Source: Rhodonellum psychrophilum GCM71 = DSM 17998 (GTDB taxonomy: Bacteria; Bacteroidota; Bacteroidia; Cytophagales; Cyclobacteriaceae). Taken from it: 64,000 nt of DNA. Positions 9,020 through 16,689 of this stretch are shown one piece after another. The stretch spans positions 434,001 through 498,000 of the forward strand of contig NZ_KB906673.1 of NCBI RefSeq assembly GCF_000381545.1, read 5' to 3'. The notes under the pieces are model-generated. The model did not search any database, was not told the origin of the DNA, and saw only the letters and a list, made by a program, of their open reading frames with translations. Made by a program: the position numbers and the translations under genes. Within the stretch, counting starts at the first letter, position 1, and each line of letters opens with the position of its first letter.

Positions 9020-9023
9020 CGAA

Positions 9024-9052
9024 AGGCCTTGAAGAAATTCAAGGCTTTTTTT
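9024..9052 (+). terminator. Terminator of tRNA-Phe
   Basis: GCCTTGAA (9026-9033), loop GAAA, TTCAAGGC (9038-9045), then seven T residues. The GNRA-type loop and T-run make this a strong intrinsic terminator. Confidence 0.88.
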
Positions 9053-9464
9053 ATGCTTTTTAATTTGGGATTCATTTGGGTCTTTGTCTTCATTTGAGGT
9101 CAAATTTACACTGCAAAGTAATAAATAGTAGGCATGCATACTATAATTGACCAACAATTTAAAATAATTCTAAGTTGATCAAGTTTTGTCTTCCAATATA
9201 CACATATTCCCAAAATAGAAACCGGAAGAAGGGCTGAGGGTTTCCTGCATTGTGGTTTTTTACCTAAATATTCCATCTCGTTTTGGTCATGCGTTGATTT
9301 TCAACTCGAAAATCAAGTTAAGAGATTCCGAAAAATAAATCTCTAAGGCCATTTTTTTCGGCATTGTCCTGCTTCCAACAGTACTTGAGCGTGTATTTTG
9401 GTGGAATGCTGTTTATTTTTCAAATTACTGTAACATTTTCAATTCCCGATCATCACCTACCTGA
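9053..9464. other. Non-coding gap before the sigma factor gene
   Basis: No convincing gene. It contains a perfect inverted repeat, TTGATTTTC (9294-9302) with GAAAATCAA (9308-9316), a second looser one (AGAGAT...ATCTCT, about 9320-9345), and a near-palindrome AGTAGGCATGCATACT near 9130. These could be operator or leader structures for the sigma factor operon, but nothing ties them to it beyond position. Confidence 0.4.
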
Positions 9465-9953
9465 ATGAAAACTTTTTTTGAAGCGCATATCTGGACACTC
9501 AGGGGTAAACTCTATCGCATGGCTTATCTCTGGGTAAAGGAAAAGGAAGTCGCCAACGATCTGCTGCAATCGGTTTTCGAGAAGGCTTGGCAAAGAAGGG
9601 AGGCGCTTCAAAAAATGGACAATCCGACAGGTTGGATGGTAAGGAGTCTGAAAAATGAATGTCTCCAGCATTTCAAAGCTTCCAAGAAATTTGAACCCTT
9701 GAATGAGGAGGAGCGGGAGGAAGAGGTTTTGGAAGTGCAGGAGACCGACGAGAAGGTTAAAATGGTCTTCCAATTCTTGGAAACCTTGCCTGAGAAACAA
9801 AGGGAGATTTTCCAACTTAGGGAAGTGGAGGGCTTGATGTATGAAGAAATAGGAGAGTACTTGGAAATCAGCCTCGAGCAGGTGAAAGTCAACCTTCACC
9901 GAGCCAGAAAGACATTACGGGAATTTTTGATGCAAAAGAAAAATGAAAGATAG
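9465..9953 (+). CDS. ECF-type RNA polymerase sigma factor
   Basis: A 162-residue sigma-70 family protein. Region 2 spans about residues 5-75 (WVKEKEVANDLLQSVFEKAWQ) and region 4 about 100-155 (LPEKQREIFQLREVEGLMYEEIGEYL, then a helix-turn-helix ending in VKVNLHRARKTLREFL). It redirects RNA polymerase to a stress or envelope regulon. The stop overlaps the next gene's start by 11 nt, so it is translationally coupled to a membrane protein that probably acts as its anti-sigma factor. It may activate its own operon, but I could not identify its promoter. Confidence 0.93.
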   Translation: MKTFFEAHIWTLRGKLYRMAYLWVKEKEVANDLLQSVFEKAWQRREALQKMDNPTGWMVRSLKNECLQHFKASKKFEPLNEEEREEEVLEVQETDEKVKMVFQFLETLPEKQREIFQLREVEGLMYEEIGEYLEISLEQVKVNLHRARKTLREFLMQKKNER

Positions 9954-10374
9954 GTTAGAGAAATTGTTGGATAAATACTGGGAGGGGGAAACTTCTCTTG
10001 AAGAGGAGAAAGAGCTCAAAAACCTGGTTTCCCTTTCCGACGGACATTTGGAGGAAAAGGAGTTCTTTCTCGGAACAAAAGCGATAGCGGAGCAAGAGCC
10101 AGTCCTATTTCCGATGCCGGGAAGCCGTTCACTAATTTTCTCGAAATGGATGAAAATTGCCGCAGTATTGGTTTTCTTCCTCATTTCCACGACGGTGATT
10201 TACAAAATGGAAATGCAAAGGGCAGAAAAAGAAGCGTATGAACAGGTGATGCAGGCATTTGCCTTGATCCAAACCAACATGCGCAAAGGAACTGAAAGCC
10301 TTGAATTGATGGGCGATTTTAAGCACCTCAGCACGACCCAAGAAATATTCAACATTAAAGACCATAAGGAATGA
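9943..10374 (+). CDS. Small membrane protein, probable anti-sigma factor
   Basis: A 143-residue protein. An acidic N-terminal region (about 1-60; LLDKYWEGETSLEEEKELKNLV) resembles the start of many Bacteroidota anti-sigma/ECF partner proteins. A single membrane helix follows at about 66-86 (WMKIAAVLVFFLISTTVIY) and then a periplasmic tail. No zinc-binding ZAS motif (HxxxCxxC) is seen. The anti-sigma role is inferred from the 11-nt overlap with the sigma gene and the one-helix topology. The last codons overlap the DUF4252 gene by 4 nt. Confidence 0.7.
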   Translation: MKDRLEKLLDKYWEGETSLEEEKELKNLVSLSDGHLEEKEFFLGTKAIAEQEPVLFPMPGSRSLIFSKWMKIAAVLVFFLISTTVIYKMEMQRAEKEAYEQVMQAFALIQTNMRKGTESLELMGDFKHLSTTQEIFNIKDHKE

Positions 10375-10910
10375 AAATGAAAAAAATTATCGGTTTGTTC
10401 TTGTTTTTCCTGACGCTCAGCGGCGCACAGGCACAGGACGACGCCATCGTAAATTTCTTTTCCAAATACATGGAGGATGACCGGTTTTCCCGAGTCTACA
10501 TCAGTTCCAAAATGATGCAGATGGCAGGTGGCTTTCTCAAGTCGGAGGGTCAATCCTCCGATAAAGATGTAAAGGATCTCGGGGTATTGATCAGCAAAGT
10601 GAAAGGAATTAGGATTTTAAGTGCTGAAAATACGAATGGAAAGCCCCTATACACCGAGGCTTTAAGCACCCTGTCCAAAAATAAATATGAGGATTTGATG
10701 GATGTGGCCAACAAGGATTCCAATACCAAATTTATGGTGAGGGAAGAGAATGGGCTTGTCAAGGAGTTGCTGATGATTTCGGGTTCGGTCGATAGTTTCA
10801 CCCTGCTGAGTATGTTGGGCAACTTCACATATCAAGATTTGAATATTTTGGCAGACAAAACCAATATGCCGGGCATGAAAGAGTACAAGGACGGAAAGGG
10901 AAAAAAGTAA
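10371..10910 (+). CDS. DUF4252 secreted protein 1
   Basis: A 179-residue protein with a signal peptide (MKMKKIIGLFLFFLTLSGAQAQ) and a DUF4252 domain, recognisable from DAIVNFFSKYMEDDRFSRVYISSKM near the mature N-terminus. No function is assigned to DUF4252, which in Bacteroidota is repeatedly found next to ECF sigma factors. The start overlaps the upstream stop (ATGA), so this is the third gene of the operon; ATG 10377 is an alternative start two codons in. The protein is likely periplasmic and may be a regulon member or signal input. Confidence 0.8.
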   Translation: MKMKKIIGLFLFFLTLSGAQAQDDAIVNFFSKYMEDDRFSRVYISSKMMQMAGGFLKSEGQSSDKDVKDLGVLISKVKGIRILSAENTNGKPLYTEALSTLSKNKYEDLMDVANKDSNTKFMVREENGLVKELLMISGSVDSFTLLSMLGNFTYQDLNILADKTNMPGMKEYKDGKGKK

Positions 10911-10948
10911 GAAGAAATTCGCACGTTTAATTTTAAATCAAAAAACTC

Positions 10949-11431
10949 ATGAAAAAGATCATTTTGTTACTGGCATTTGTTGGCTTGGTGATGGCTGTCC
11001 AAGGCCAAAGTAAAAGTGTGGAAACACTTTTTCAAAAACACAAGAACAATCAGGAATTCTTCCATCTGGATATTGGAGGGAGTTTTTTGGGCTTTGCCGA
11101 AGGAATGAAAATCAAAATGGACCATGGACACAAAGAGGCTTTGGCAAATTCCATGGAAAGGATCAAGTTTTTCAAGCTTCCCACCAATGCAGTAACCGCA
11201 AAGGCAGATTTCCTAGCCCTTCAAAAAGGCTTGGAAAGGGAGCGTTTTGAGCTTATGATGGAGGTGAGTGAGAAGCAGAGCAATTTTACGGTCTACACCA
11301 AAGGAGGCAGTAGAATCAACGATATCGTAGTTTTGCTAAAAGACAAAGAGGGGGATTTCCTGGTATTCGAGCTCAAGGGAGATTTTGACTCCAAAACCGT
11401 CGCTGAGGCTGGAAAAGGCATAAAAAAATAA
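10949..11431 (+). CDS. DUF4252 secreted protein 2 (paralogue)
   Basis: A 160-residue secreted protein with signal peptide MKKIILLLAFVGLVMAVQGQ and a diverged DUF4252 body (KSVETLFQKHKNNQEFFHLDI, then a GSFLGFAEGM segment where the first paralogue has SSKMMQMAGG). It lies 38 nt downstream of DUF4252 protein 1 and ends the operon before a terminator at 11458. The pair probably arose by tandem duplication. Function unknown. Confidence 0.75.
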   Translation: MKKIILLLAFVGLVMAVQGQSKSVETLFQKHKNNQEFFHLDIGGSFLGFAEGMKIKMDHGHKEALANSMERIKFFKLPTNAVTAKADFLALQKGLERERFELMMEVSEKQSNFTVYTKGGSRINDIVVLLKDKEGDFLVFELKGDFDSKTVAEAGKGIKK

Positions 11432-11457
11432 AAAACACACCGGTGTTTATCATTTTT

Positions 11458-11500
11458 AACAAAGGCAGGGCTCAAATTTAGCCATGCCTTTGTTTTATTT
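11458..11500 (+). terminator. Terminator of the sigma/DUF4252 operon
   Basis: AACAAAGGCA (11458-11467) pairs with TGCCTTTGTT (11485-11494), and the stem continues inward with GGCT/AGCC. TTATTTT follows. Confidence 0.82.
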
Positions 11501-11863
11501 TAATATTTGTGGATAAGTGGGGATTAAATTTTTTTAACGATGTAATAATTATTGAGAACAGAATATTATTTTCCCTAAACCCTTAATTGGCTATTCTAAT
11601 TCTTTTCGGAATCGTTATCATAGAAATTTTATGCGATTATTGAATCATTAATGAATGCGTATATATGTTACGTAAATGGCAATAAATATTAATTTTTATT
11701 AATTTATTTGCAATTGATTTTTTAGTGTCTTATGTTTGTATCGAAGTCTTCCAAAAGATTACTTCATCCCCCAAAGTAACCGGCCTCCTTTTAAACATTC
11801 GGGATTCTCCCGATCGAGGTCTTCCAAAAACAGAATTTCTTAAACCTACTAAATATTGCCATT
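11501..11863 (+). other. AT-rich gap and long leader of the 11864 gene
   Basis: Very AT-rich to about 11720. A promoter at 11708-11738 leaves an untranslated leader of roughly 115 nt before the ATG at 11864. The leader contains two similar pyrimidine-rich pieces (GAAGTCTTCCAAAAG near 11744 and GAGGTCTTCCAAAAA near 11816) and CGGGATTCTCCCG, which can fold. No gene is seen. Confidence 0.4.
11708..11738 (+). promoter_or_regulatory. Bacteroidota-type promoter
   Basis: TTG 11708-11710 and TATGTTTG 11731-11738 with a 20-nt spacer, an exact consensus fit. It drives the secreted protein gene at 11864 through a leader of about 115 nt. Confidence 0.65.
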
Positions 11864-12454
11864 ATGAAACTATTCGTTGCATTGCTCATTGCATTTGGCG
11901 TTTCAGGAAGCGTCATCGCAAAAACACAGGATTCAGACGAATCTACGAAAGCCACAGTATCCCTAAGAAAAGTGGATGCCAACAAAGTACAGTTGCTGTA
12001 CGGGTCTGTTCCTGATGGAACGGTGATGGTCAAGATTTTTGACGAAACCAAAACACTTGTTCAAAAGGACAGAATTCTAAACAAAGTAGCCTTTTCCAAG
12101 TATTATGATTTCTCCAATATCAAGCCCGGTAAATACCTAGTAGCGGTATATGACAATTCCGGAGAAGTTGACCATTTGGACTTGGACCTTACCAAAGAGG
12201 CAAACGCCCCAGTGGTTTATTCCAAAATTGAGAAAATGGAAGGCAATAAATACAAGGTCCTAGTCAATGCGCTGCTCGCTTCTAACATTTCCCTCTTTAT
12301 TTATGAAGGTGATCAACTGATTCATGAAGAAAAATTGGAAAACTCCACGGGATTTCAAAAACTATACGCATTCAAAAATACAAAGGTGGGTTCTAAATTG
12401 GAATTCTTCGTCAAGACGGACAATGGTTTTTCCGAGATGATCGCAGTACGTTAA
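11864..12454 (+). CDS. Secreted protein of unknown function, two beta-rich halves
   Basis: A 196-residue protein with signal peptide MKLFVALLIAFGVSGSVIAK. The mature part looks like two consecutive beta-sandwich-like segments (about 30-105 and 110-196), each with alternating hydrophobic strands and phrases such as DGTVMVKIFDETKTLVQ and ISLFIYEGDQLIHEEK. That resembles small Bacteroidota secreted proteins with a fold like the T9SS C-terminal domain, but no sorting-type ending is present. I do not recognise a named family. It has its own promoter, and repeat copy E follows the stop codon directly. Confidence 0.72.
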   Translation: MKLFVALLIAFGVSGSVIAKTQDSDESTKATVSLRKVDANKVQLLYGSVPDGTVMVKIFDETKTLVQKDRILNKVAFSKYYDFSNIKPGKYLVAVYDNSGEVDHLDLDLTKEANAPVVYSKIEKMEGNKYKVLVNALLASNISLFIYEGDQLIHEEKLENSTGFQKLYAFKNTKVGSKLEFFVKTDNGFSEMIAVR

Positions 12455-12627
12455 TTTGACACTAAAAATGTATGATGGTTCCTTACGGGGCTTGACGCTG
12501 CAAAAAAAGTCAGACGATTTCGAGAATAGTGCGAGGTACCGATACGGTGAAGTCAAAAACAGGAAACGAAGACTGAATAGTAAGTAAATTCAAGCCGGAA
12601 TGAAGTTGGAATCGCAGTATATAAGTT
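12455..12627 (-). repeat. Dispersed 3'-end repeat, copy E (reverse)
   Basis: A reverse-oriented, fairly worn copy of about 173 bp. On the minus strand it carries CATTCCGGCTTGAATTTACT, TTTTTGACTTCACCGTATCGG and GTCTGACTTTTTTTGCAG, matching the core of copies G and F. The terminal AACCCG is eroded to AACTTA. It begins on the base after the TAA of the 11864 gene. Confidence 0.7.
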
Positions 12628-12648
12628 AAAACAAAATCAATAGCATAA

Positions 12649-12684
12649 AAAAAAGGCCTTCCGATTTCCGGAGGGCCTTTTGTG
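12649..12684. terminator. Bidirectional terminator between convergent genes
   Basis: AAAAGGCC and GGCCTTTT pair, with an inner TCCG/CGGA extension around ATTTC. It has an A-run on the left and TTTTGTGTTTT on the right, and serves the 11864 gene (+) and the pseudouridine synthase (-). Confidence 0.8.
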
Positions 12685-12695
12685 TTTTCAGTTTT

Positions 12696-14510
12696 TTATT
12701 TGAAAAACTTAAGATTGATCACTTCTTTTTCGGTTAGGAATCTGTATTTCCCCCTAGTCAGGTCTCTTTTGGTCAAGCCGGCATAGGTAACCCTGTCTAG
12801 TCCAACCACTTCGTAACCAAAATGGGCGAAAATCCTTCTTACGATCCTGTTTTTTCCTACGTGGATTTCCAAGCCAAGAATGGTTCTGTCTTTGGACAAA
12901 ACCTGCATGTCATCCACCTTTACATCACCGTCTTCCAGCGTAATTCCAGCCAAAATGGCTTCCTCATCATTCGCCGTGATCGGCTTATCCAAGGTTACTT
13001 GGTAGATTTTCTTGATTTCGTTGGATGGATGGGAAAGCTTTGCGGCCAATTCCCCATCATTGGTAAACAACAAAAGTCCAGTCGTGTTCCTATCCAAACG
13101 GCCTACAGGGAAAACCCTTTCCTCGCAGGCATTGGAGATCAATTGCATCACTGTCCTTCGATCCATGGGATCATCCGTAGTGGTGATAAAGTCCTTTGGT
13201 TTGTTAAGCAGAATATAAACCGGTTTTTCGGGATTGATGGATTTTCCGTTGTAGGTGATGAAGTCTCTTCTCTCTACCTTGAAACCCAATTCCGTAACCA
13301 CTTCACCATTCACTCGGATATCGCCTCTTTCGATCAAGCTGTCGGCATCCCGTCTGGAGCAAATTCCTGAATTCGAAATGTATTTGTTGAGCCTGAAGAC
13401 ATCGGTTTCCTTGTTGGGACCGGTTTTTTTCTCTAGCCTTTCCATGTTGTACTTTGGCGTAGGGATGGAATCTTCCAAATCCGGTTGTCTGTTGAATCTT
13501 CTTTTAGGAGCTGCTTTGCTTTCTATTTCTGATTTTCTTACCGTTTCAAACAAGGGTTTCTCATCCCTTCCGCGACCTTTATAAACCGTGGTGAATTCGG
13601 TCGGGTTTGACTCAGGAGTGGAAGATTTTCCACCAAAATCAGATCTGTTTTGATCAGATTTTGTGCCACGATCGAATTTTGAATTTCTATCGAAACCTTC
13701 GTCACCTTTAGGACTTCTGTTTTCAGACCTTGAATCGCTGTTGTAATCCCTCTTTCCTCCTCTGTCTTTGCTTAGCGGACCGAAAGGCTTTTTATCTCCC
13801 GAATCGTATCTTTTTTGTCCTTGGTCAGAACGTCCGGATTGGGGTTTTGAATTTCTGTCAAAATCACCGTCCCTTTTTGGCTTTCTGTTTTCAGACCAGG
13901 AATCTGAGTTGTTTCCAGTATTCCTACCGCCCCTGTCTTTGTTCAGTGGGTTGAAAGGTTTTTTGTCACCAGAATCGTATCGCTTTTGACCTTGGTCACT
14001 ACGGCCAAATTGAGGCTTTGATTTTCTCTCAAAACCCTCATTGTCTTTGGAATTTCTGTTGTCAAATCTAGAATCAGAACCAGAATTTCTTCCAAGATTC
14101 TCTTTGTTGAAAGCCTTCTTTGCTCCGATATCATGTTTCCTAGGTCCTTGGTCGGATCTTCCGGCTTTTGGATAGGGCTTTCTTTCGAAGGCATCATTGC
14201 TTTTTGACTTTTTGTTGTCAAATCTCGATTCCGAAGTGGAACCAAATTTCTTTCCGATACTTTCTTTTGTGAATGGGTTGTAGGGTTTTTTGTCGCCCGC
14301 GTCATTCTTTCGTGGTCCTTGGTCGGATCTTCCCGCTTTGGGGTAAGCCTTTTTTTCGTAACCATCATTGCTTTTTGGCTTTCTACTACCGAAACTGGAT
14401 TCTGAAGAATAATCAGATTTTCCGGTACTTCTTCCCTTTTTGGGATTGCCTGCGGGTCTTGGGGTGCTTGGACCCTTTCCGACTCGATTTCTACTGTTGT
14501 CTTTTTTCAT
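12696..14510 (-). CDS. rluB: RsuA/RluB-family pseudouridine synthase with a long disordered N-terminus
   Basis: Isomerises a uridine of rRNA (23S in RluB) to pseudouridine. The catalytic part is C-terminal: an S4 RNA-binding domain at about residues 375-420 (LNKYISNSGICSRRDAD), then the synthase domain with GRLDRNTTGLLLFTNDG, whose Asp is the nucleophile. The first 370 or so residues are low-complexity, rich in Ser, Arg, Lys, Asp and Gly, and built of four clear and one decayed 52-57-residue repeats (13640-14470). The frame reaches 14555, but MKKDNSRNR at 14510 is the more typical start. RluB orthology is by domain order only; RsuA-like substrates cannot be excluded. Confidence 0.88.
   Translation of the reverse strand: MKKDNSRNRVGKGPSTPRPAGNPKKGRSTGKSDYSSESSFGSRKPKSNDGYEKKAYPKAGRSDQGPRKNDAGDKKPYNPFTKESIGKKFGSTSESRFDNKKSKSNDAFERKPYPKAGRSDQGPRKHDIGAKKAFNKENLGRNSGSDSRFDNRNSKDNEGFERKSKPQFGRSDQGQKRYDSGDKKPFNPLNKDRGGRNTGNNSDSWSENRKPKRDGDFDRNSKPQSGRSDQGQKRYDSGDKKPFGPLSKDRGGKRDYNSDSRSENRSPKGDEGFDRNSKFDRGTKSDQNRSDFGGKSSTPESNPTEFTTVYKGRGRDEKPLFETVRKSEIESKAAPKRRFNRQPDLEDSIPTPKYNMERLEKKTGPNKETDVFRLNKYISNSGICSRRDADSLIERGDIRVNGEVVTELGFKVERRDFITYNGKSINPEKPVYILLNKPKDFITTTDDPMDRRTVMQLISNACEERVFPVGRLDRNTTGLLLFTNDGELAAKLSHPSNEIKKIYQVTLDKPITANDEEAILAGITLEDGDVKVDDMQVLSKDRTILGLEIHVGKNRIVRRIFAHFGYEVVGLDRVTYAGLTKRDLTRGKYRFLTEKEVINLKFFK
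13640..14470 (-). repeat. In-frame tandem repeats encoding the disordered tail of the pseudouridine synthase
   Basis: The GRSDQG-encoding box recurs near 14321, 14150, 13994 and 13823, spaced 171, 156 and 171 bp (57, 52 and 57 codons), with a decayed fifth unit near 13650. Each unit has the order basic Pro/Lys stretch, GRSDQG, DxGDKKP, a Gly/Arg-rich linker and a DSRxxNR block. All spacings are multiples of three, so the repeats expand or contract without breaking the frame. Confidence 0.8.
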
Positions 14511-14590
14511 AATGTATGCAACATCGCTGCTGTATTTGTTTTTCCCGAAGTACAAGGCTCAACCTTAAGTCCTTGAATTTTAACGGGGTG

Positions 14591-14598
14591 CAAAGATA
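14591..14598 (-). promoter_or_regulatory. Possible -7 element for the pseudouridine synthase gene; remainder of gap empty
   Basis: On the minus strand TATCTTTG matches TAnnTTTG about 80 nt upstream of the start at 14510, but no TTG lies at the right distance. The rest of the 14511-14811 gap shows nothing else; a 61-residue open frame on the plus strand has no support. Confidence 0.35.
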
Positions 14599-14811
14599 AC
14601 AAATACTTGTCACATTATTTCATAATTCTAAAAATGGCCAAAAATAAGAGCATGGATACACCCTTGTTCGCGCGATTCGAATTTTCCTCCTGGGTCTTCA
14701 ACACAAAAGACCTATGCCGTTTTTGTGCGCGCTATTGTTTCAAAAAAGTCAATGAAAAGATATTCAGGGCACTCTTTGTGAGGAGTATATGAAATCCAAG
14801 GCCTACTTACT

Positions 14812-15618
14812 TCACTTTTGGTGAAAAGCATCCACTGCGGCTCTTACGGAGCCATATTGATGAAGCATCGATTCTGATTTTTCTTTGTCGAGCCCAGTTG
14901 CCTCCATGATCATCCTGGCACCCCTTTCCACCAATTTTTTGTTGGACAATTGCATGTCCACCATTTTGTTTCCCTTAACCTTGCCCAGTTTGATCATCAC
15001 GGAGGTAGAAATCATATTCAGGACAAGCTTCTGGGCTGTGCCCGCTTTCATCCTCGTGCTGCCCGTGACAAATTCCGGTCCGACAACCACCTCCACGGGA
15101 AAATCTACAGCCGCAGCCAAGGGGCTATTGGTATTGCAGGTGATGCAAGCAGTCAAGAGTCCCGCGGCTTTTGCGGCCTTAACACCTCCGATCGCATAAG
15201 GAGTAGTTCCGGAAGCGGCGATGCCGATCACCGTGTCCTGAGCATTGAATCCGTGCTGTTGAATGTCTTGCCAGGCCTGCTCAAAATCGTCCTCGGCATG
15301 TTCCACTGCTTTCCTGATGGCGGTGTCACCTCCTGCGATAATCCCCAAAACCAGGTCATGCGGGACCCCATAGGTGGGAGGACATTCCGATGCATCGAGA
15401 ATGCCCAGTCTTCCGCTTGTTCCTGCCCCAATATAAATCAACCGACCTCCCTTTTGCATTCTTGGAATGATTCCTTCCACCAAGGATCCAATGGACGGAA
15501 GAGCCTTTGCGACAGCATGCGCCACTTTTTTGTCTTCCTCATTGATGTTTTGTAGGATTGTTGCGACGTCCATTTGTTCAAGGTTGTCGTATAGGGAAGA
15601 GCTTTCGGTAGTATTCAT
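14812..15618 (-). CDS. murQ: N-acetylmuramic acid 6-phosphate etherase
   Basis: Cleaves the D-lactyl ether of MurNAc-6-phosphate to give GlcNAc-6-phosphate and lactate, in cytoplasmic recycling of cell-wall sugars. The 268-residue product has the SIS-domain signature IYIGAGTSGRLG, followed by DASECPPTYG and a second SIS motif region (GIAASGTTPYAIGG). GSTRMKAGTAQK is also a MurQ hallmark. The start overlaps the stop of the sugar kinase gene by 4 nt, so the two are coupled. It is the last gene of a four-gene run (arginase-like, cytochrome b5-like, kinase, murQ). A MurNAc transporter is not seen here. Confidence 0.95.
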   Translation of the reverse strand: MNTTESSSLYDNLEQMDVATILQNINEEDKKVAHAVAKALPSIGSLVEGIIPRMQKGGRLIYIGAGTSGRLGILDASECPPTYGVPHDLVLGIIAGGDTAIRKAVEHAEDDFEQAWQDIQQHGFNAQDTVIGIAASGTTPYAIGGVKAAKAAGLLTACITCNTNSPLAAAVDFPVEVVVGPEFVTGSTRMKAGTAQKLVLNMISTSVMIKLGKVKGNKMVDMQLSNKKLVERGARMIMEATGLDKEKSESMLHQYGSVRAAVDAFHQK

Positions 15619-16457
15619 AGCATTTTCTGATGAAAGAGTGTGAGTCCAGCAATGGGGCCTTCAATGATGATATTGACTTTTATTCCCGCATCAAAAGCGG
15701 CACTTCTTAGGATTTCACTGTTGTAATAGGCAACGGAACCCACGAAACTGACGGGTTTGTCTTTGTAACCCTCGTATTTGGCAACGTATTTTTTGAAAAA
15801 ATCCTGAAAGGAGTTGTAATAAAGCATGTAGCAATAAGGATCTGCTTTGTTTTCCGAAATGAACCGGCAGAAACTGGCCATGTATCTCCCCGGAAATGGT
15901 CTTTGGTACACATTTTCAAGGATGGTTTGGTAATCCAGTTGAAAATGATCAATGACCTTTTCTTTTAATTTCCCAGGCATTTCGTCATGGATAAAATCTT
16001 GGAGAAATTGACGGCCGATGTAAGCCCCTCCTCCCTCATCACCCAAAATATACCCTGGAGCTGGTCGGTTGGCAATGATGAATTCTCCATCATAATCACA
16101 ACTGTTTGAACCGGTCCCCAAGATGCAGGCGATACCAGGCTGATCTGAGCAAGTTGCTCTTGCAGCCGCCATCATGTCATGATCCACGTTGATCTCGGCA
16201 TGTTTGAAAATGCTCCTGAGTGCACTTTCCACGTGTTTTCTGTTTTTTGGAGAGGAGCAGCCGGCTCCATAGTAATAGATTGTTTCGACCTCGTCTCTCA
16301 AGTCCAGCAGGAAATCCTGTCTGAGATCGTTGGCCATTTCCTCGGAGGTTTGGTAATTTGGATTGAAGCCAATACCCCTGAATTGGCCAATCTGGCCGTT
16401 TTTGGCAATTACCCGCCAGTCTGTTTTGCTCGCGCCACTATCCGCAATCAATATCAT
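15615..16457 (-). CDS. BadF/BcrA-type sugar kinase (N-acetylglucosamine / N-acetylmuramic acid kinase-like)
   Basis: A 280-residue ASKHA-fold kinase. The phosphate-1 loop is at the N-terminus (ILIADSGASKTDWRV), with CILGTGSNSC and GYILGDEGGGAYIGR in the middle. It matches the BadF/BadG ATPase family used for eukaryote-type GlcNAc kinases and for MurK of Clostridium, which phosphorylates both MurNAc and GlcNAc. The 4-nt overlap with murQ suggests it feeds MurNAc-6-phosphate to the etherase, so a MurK-like role is the best inference. Substrate choice cannot be read from sequence. Confidence 0.85.
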   Translation of the reverse strand: MILIADSGASKTDWRVIAKNGQIGQFRGIGFNPNYQTSEEMANDLRQDFLLDLRDEVETIYYYGAGCSSPKNRKHVESALRSIFKHAEINVDHDMMAAARATCSDQPGIACILGTGSNSCDYDGEFIIANRPAPGYILGDEGGGAYIGRQFLQDFIHDEMPGKLKEKVIDHFQLDYQTILENVYQRPFPGRYMASFCRFISENKADPYCYMLYYNSFQDFFKKYVAKYEGYKDKPVSFVGSVAYYNSEILRSAAFDAGIKVNIIIEGPIAGLTLFHQKML

Positions 16458-16458
16458 A

Positions 16459-16689
16459 TTATTCCTTAAGTTGTCCTACAGACATGAATTTCTTAAAAAC
16501 GTTTTCTGTATGCGGGGCATCCGCAATCTCATCGGTAAGGTCCTGACCTGCCCAATGTTCATAATGTTTGCCGTTTTTCCACATCTTGGAATCGGTCACG
16601 TCATATATTATCCCTTTGTAAGCCACCCAAATTTCTGGTTTGTCTTGTCCATTTCTGAGGGCAAGTTGTTGCTTGGTGAACAACTTCAT
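16459..16689 (-). CDS. Cytochrome b5-like haem-binding protein
   Basis: A 76-residue single-domain protein: WVAYKGIIYDVTDSKMW, then GKHYEHWAGQDLT, where the first axial-ligand His of the cytochrome b5 HPGG motif lies, then DAPHTENVF with a second candidate His. The canonical HPGG is altered, as in the 'cytochrome b5-like heme/steroid binding' proteins of bacteria. There is no signal peptide or anchor, so it is cytoplasmic. It abuts the arginase-like gene upstream and the kinase downstream with 0-1 nt gaps, an unusually tight arrangement for a redox protein among sugar genes. Haem binding is inferred. Confidence 0.82.
   Translation of the reverse strand: MKLFTKQQLALRNGQDKPEIWVAYKGIIYDVTDSKMWKNGKHYEHWAGQDLTDEIADAPHTENVFKKFMSVGQLKE

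Noticed and set aside
9294-9345. Small RNA candidate from two hairpins before the sigma factor gene
   Set aside because: No promoter or T-run could be matched to either hairpin, so they are only listed as structures in the gap.
14607-14792. 61-residue plus-strand frame between murQ and the pseudouridine synthase
   Set aside because: No recognisable motif, and it crosses the probable promoter of the pseudouridine synthase gene.
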